Of a stretch of DNA of 64,000 bases, positions 61,115 to 64,000 are shown one piece after another (positions within the stretch are counted from its first letter, which is position 1; each line of letters opens with the position of its first letter). The stretch spans positions 62,001 to 126,000 of the forward strand of contig NZ_FNZM01000007.1 of assembly GCF_900109265.1 (NCBI RefSeq). The letters run 5' to 3'. The position numbers were made by a program, and so were the translations under genes. The notes below the pieces were generated by a model, which saw only the letters and a list, made by a program, of their open reading frames with translations, was not told the origin of the DNA and did not search any database. This DNA is from Paraburkholderia tropica (GTDB taxonomy: Bacteria; Pseudomonadota; Gammaproteobacteria; Burkholderiales; Burkholderiaceae).

Positions 61115-62395
61115 ATGAAGCACGCCGGTCTGCTCCTGTGCCACGAATGCGATCTGCTGCAACGGCGCGCGTCGTGTCCGCATCGCGGGGTGCTGCGTTG
61201 CCGCCGTTGCGGCGCGGAACTCGAACGCGATCACACCGACAGCAGCCGGCGTTCGCTGGCGCTCGCCTCGGGTGCGCTCGTGCTGTTCGTGATCTCGAAT
61301 CTGTTTCCGATCGTGGGCCTGGCCGTCAACGGCAACCTCATACGGGCGACGTTGTGGGGCGCGGTCGAGGTGCTGTATCTCGATGGCATGTGGCCCATCG
61401 CGGGCCTCGTCTTCATCACGACGATCCTGATGCCGGCCACCCAGATCGTCACCTTGTTGTGGCTGCTCGTGCCGCTCGAATTCGGCCGCAAGCCGCGCGA
61501 GGCCAATCTGGTGTTTCGCGTGATGGGTGTCGCGCGCACCTGGGGCATGACCGAGGTGCTGATCCTCGGGTTGCTGATCGCACTCGTCAAGCTCTCGCAT
61601 ATCGCGACGGTGGTGACGGGCGTCGCGCTCTGGTCGTTCGGCGCGCTGATGGTGGTGCTGGCGGGCACGGGCGCGGCGCTCGACGTGCCCGCGCTCTGGC
61701 ATCGCATTGCGCCCACGCCGGGGTTCGGGTCGTGGTCCGGCGCTGCGCGCGCGGCGCGGCCGAGGCCGGATCGCGGCCTTACCGGCGCGGCCTGCGGCCT
61801 CGCGCTGTGTCCGTGCTGCGAGCTGATCGTGCGCCTGCCCGCGAGCGGCGGCGCGCTTGCGTGCCCGCGCTGCGCGACGCCGCTGCATCTGCGCAAGGCC
61901 GGCAGCCTGTCGCGCACGTGGGCGTTCCTGATCGCATCGATCGTGCTTTACATACCGGCGAACGTGTTGCCGGTGATGGACACGAGTTCGCTGTTCGGCA
62001 CGCAAAAGGACACCATCATGAGCGGCGTCGTCTATCTGTGGGTGTCGGGATCGTGGCCGCTGGCGGTGGTGGTGTTCATCGCGAGTATCGCCGTGCCGAT
62101 GATCAAGATTCTCGGCCTCGGCTATCTGGCGGCCTCGGCGCAGCGCGCGTCGCGATGGCTGCCGCAGGAGCGCACGCGCATCTACCGGATGATCGAGCTG
62201 GTGGGGCGCTGGTCGATGCTCGATATTTACGTCGTCACGATGCTGGTCGCGCTGGTGCAGTTCAAGGCGCTCGCGACCATCAAGGCCGGTCCGGCCGCGA
62301 TTGCCTTCGGCGCGGTCGTCGTCATGACGATGTTCGCCGCGAGCGCGTTCGATCCGCGCCTCATCTGGGACCCATTGGAGCGCGATCATGCCTGA
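61115..62395 (+). CDS. pqiA: Paraquat-inducible protein A
   Basis: 426 residues with two PqiA repeats, each led by a Cys-rich zinc site (CHECDLLQRRASCPHRG... at the start; CPCCELIVRLP and ACPRCATPL in mid-protein) and four membrane helices. It is the inner-membrane part of the PqiABC lipid-transport system linking inner and outer membranes. The ATG at 61115 follows GGGGAG. It overlaps pqiB by eight bases. Confidence 0.93.
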   Translation: MKHAGLLLCHECDLLQRRASCPHRGVLRCRRCGAELERDHTDSSRRSLALASGALVLFVISNLFPIVGLAVNGNLIRATLWGAVEVLYLDGMWPIAGLVFITTILMPATQIVTLLWLLVPLEFGRKPREANLVFRVMGVARTWGMTEVLILGLLIALVKLSHIATVVTGVALWSFGALMVVLAGTGAALDVPALWHRIAPTPGFGSWSGAARAARPRPDRGLTGAACGLALCPCCELIVRLPASGGALACPRCATPLHLRKAGSLSRTWAFLIASIVLYIPANVLPVMDTSSLFGTQKDTIMSGVVYLWVSGSWPLAVVVFIASIAVPMIKILGLGYLAASAQRASRWLPQERTRIYRMIELVGRWSMLDIYVVTMLVALVQFKALATIKAGPAAIAFGAVVVMTMFAASAFDPRLIWDPLERDHA

Positions 62396-64000
62396 CTCCG
62401 GCCCTGACGGCACGCTGCCCGATCTGCCCGAGGCGAAGCCGGTGGCGGGCTCGCGCTGGCGCATGCAGATCGTCTGGCTGGTGCCGGTCGTCGCGCTGCT
62501 GATTGGCGGCTGGCTGGCCGCTAAGGCGATTCTCGAAGAAGGCCCGACGGTCACGATCAGCTTTCGCAACGGCGATGGCCTGGAGGCCGGCAAAACCAAG
62601 ATCAAATACAAGGACGTCGATATCGGCATCGTGAAGTCGGTGACGCTCTCGCCCGACCACAAGCGCGTGATCGCCACGGGCGAACTCGTGAAGGACGCAA
62701 CCAGCATGCTCGTCGCGAACACGCGCTTCTGGGTCGTGCGGCCGCGCATTTCCGGCGGCACGGTCTCGGGGCTCGGCACGCTGCTCTCGGGCTCGTACGT
62801 AGGCATGGACGAGGGCAATTCGAAATCGGTACGGCGCGACTTCGTGGGTCTCGAAGTCCCGCCGGTGTTTCCGAGCGATATGCCGGGCCGCGAATTCGTG
62901 CTCAAGAGCGCCGACATGGGCTCGCTCGACGTCGGCTCTCCGGTGTTTTTCCGCCGCCTCGAAGTGGGCCAGATCGCCTCGTACGAACTCGATCCGAACG
63001 GCAAGGGCGTGACCCTGCACGTGTTCGTGAATGCGCCCTACGACCGCTACGTGCGCGGCGATACGCGCTTCTGGCATGCGAGCGGGCTCGACGTGTCGCT
63101 CAGTCCCGACGGCGTGCAGATCAACACGCAGTCGTTCGTCTCCTTGCTGATCGGCGGCATTGCGTTCGAGACGCCGGACACCGACCGCAATCTGCCCGAG
63201 GTCGCCGACAACACGCCGTTCGATCTCTACGCGACGCGCGCGGAGGCGATGAAGCAGCACGACCGTATCGTCGATACCTATATCGTGACGTTCTTCGATT
63301 CGGTGCGCGGCCTGACCGTGGGCGCGCCGGTCGATTTCCGCGGCGTCGAGGTCGGCGAGGTCACGCATATCTACACGCGTTTCGATCCCGTGAAGCGGCA
63401 GTTCAGCATTCCGGTCGAGATCAGCCTGTATCCCGAGCGCTTCACGTTGCGCTACCGGAGCAACGCGCGCCAGGAACCTGGCGGGCGCCTCACGTCGTCG
63501 CCGCATGAACTCGCGGATTTCCTGATCGCCAGCGGCTTCCGCTTCCAGTTGCGCTCGGGCAATCCGCTCACGGGGCAACTGTATGTCGCGTTCGACATGT
63601 TCCCGGACTCGCCGAAGGCGAAGATCGACTGGAGCCGCACGCCGCCCGAACTGCCCACGGTGCCGCGCACGCTGCAGTCGTTGCAGGATTCGCTGACGCG
63701 GCTGCTCGCCAAGCTCAACGGCATTCCGTTCGAGCAGATCGGCACGCAGGCGCAGCAGACGCTGCAAAACACCAACGAGGTGATCGCGCGGCTCGGCAGC
63801 GACGTGGTGCCGGAAGCGCAGGGCACGCTGTCGTCGGCGCGCACGGCGCTCGACTCGGCCAACTCCGCCTTGCAGCCCGACACGCAGCTTCAGCAGAACA
63901 CCAGCGACGCCATGCGCGAACTCGCCCGCACGGCCGCATCGATGCGCAATCTCACGGACTATCTGGAGCGGCATCCGGAAGCGGTGGTGCGCGGCAAACC
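62388..64000 (+). CDS. pqiB: PqiB, MCE-domain lipid transport protein (3' end outside window)
   Basis: Open for 537 codons to the window end without a stop. The start overlaps pqiA (ATG 62388). One N-terminal membrane helix (IVWLVPVVALLIGGWLAAKA, about 27-46) anchors a periplasmic string of MCE domains: the first (about 48-150), second (about 160-265) and third (about 285-400) are recognisable, each with a SF.NGDGL- or DVGSPVFFR-like core. After about 420 a helical, coiled-coil-like segment follows, as in the needle of PqiB. It carries phospholipids across the periplasm. Confidence 0.93.
   Translation, partial: MPDSGPDGTLPDLPEAKPVAGSRWRMQIVWLVPVVALLIGGWLAAKAILEEGPTVTISFRNGDGLEAGKTKIKYKDVDIGIVKSVTLSPDHKRVIATGELVKDATSMLVANTRFWVVRPRISGGTVSGLGTLLSGSYVGMDEGNSKSVRRDFVGLEVPPVFPSDMPGREFVLKSADMGSLDVGSPVFFRRLEVGQIASYELDPNGKGVTLHVFVNAPYDRYVRGDTRFWHASGLDVSLSPDGVQINTQSFVSLLIGGIAFETPDTDRNLPEVADNTPFDLYATRAEAMKQHDRIVDTYIVTFFDSVRGLTVGAPVDFRGVEVGEVTHIYTRFDPVKRQFSIPVEISLYPERFTLRYRSNARQEPGGRLTSSPHELADFLIASGFRFQLRSGNPLTGQLYVAFDMFPDSPKAKIDWSRTPPELPTVPRTLQSLQDSLTRLLAKLNGIPFEQIGTQAQQTLQNTNEVIARLGSDVVPEAQGTLSSARTALDSANSALQPDTQLQQNTSDAMRELARTAASMRNLTDYLERHPEAVVRGK

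Noticed and set aside
61061..63004. Long minus-strand frames across pqiA and pqiB
   Set aside because: The plus strand has clear PqiA zinc motifs and MCE domains, with pqiB open to the window end.

Overview
The window is high-GC DNA (about 64% by eye) with the gene style of a soil- or plant-associated Burkholderiaceae bacterium, most likely Paraburkholderia, Caballeronia or a close relative. The signs are many LysR-type regulators, gene-dense catabolic operons each next to its own regulator, an ESPR-type autotransporter, a SYLF lipoprotein of the kind known from Burkholderia, and a PqiAB system. I see no rRNA, tRNA, CRISPR array, insertion sequence, integrase or replication origin. Genus is inference; there is no marker gene.

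Layout. 1-8.1 kb: the end of a tri-haem cytochrome c, a chemotaxis receptor, a LysR/MFS divergent pair, and a LysR regulator divergent from a three-gene operon (small alpha-beta-barrel-like protein, tautomerase-like protein, metallo-beta-lactamase-fold hydrolase). 8.1-10.6 kb: a TonB-dependent siderophore receptor behind a Fur box. 10.6-18.2 kb: an arginine-family amino-acid cluster (XRE-cupin and Lrp regulators, HisJQMP-type ABC importer, ureohydrolase, citrulline-type hydrolase CtlX, arginine succinyltransferase AstA), followed by a 46-residue small ORF. 18.5-22.8 kb: a large autotransporter cut by an in-frame TAA codon. 23.4-33.0 kb: a nine-gene minus-strand operon pairing a polyamine-type ABC importer with an opine-oxidase-like FAD/2Fe-2S enzyme set, a second FAD oxidase and RidA, with a divergent OccR/NocR-like regulator. 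33.0-38.5 kb: a hypothetical gene, then an MFS transporter, a CaiB-type CoA-transferase and an HMG-CoA-lyase-type enzyme with a divergent LysR regulator.

38.6-43.5 kb has visibly lower GC and looks like an acquired block. It holds a remnant of a zinc-type alcohol dehydrogenase, a periplasmic protein, a Tat-exported molybdoenzyme, a cytochrome b561, a lactonase-like MBL protein and a divergent tandem HD-GYP/LuxR regulator. Two identical 18-bp palindromes sit in front of these transcription units. 43.5-51.6 kb is an amide or urea uptake and hydrolysis operon (nitrilase-fold amidase, substrate-binding protein, permease, permease-ATPase fusion, ATPase, AmiC, AmiR). Its leader carries a strong promoter, a hexaloop hairpin and an intrinsic terminator 22 bases before the first start codon, the arrangement expected for ANTAR antitermination.

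51.6-61 kb: an FUSC-type efflux protein, a cation:proton antiporter, and a cluster with two FNR/Anr-like sites in which a histidine kinase and a receiver-only response regulator bracket envelope and stress-type genes. 61.1-64.0 kb: pqiA and the start of pqiB, which runs off the window.
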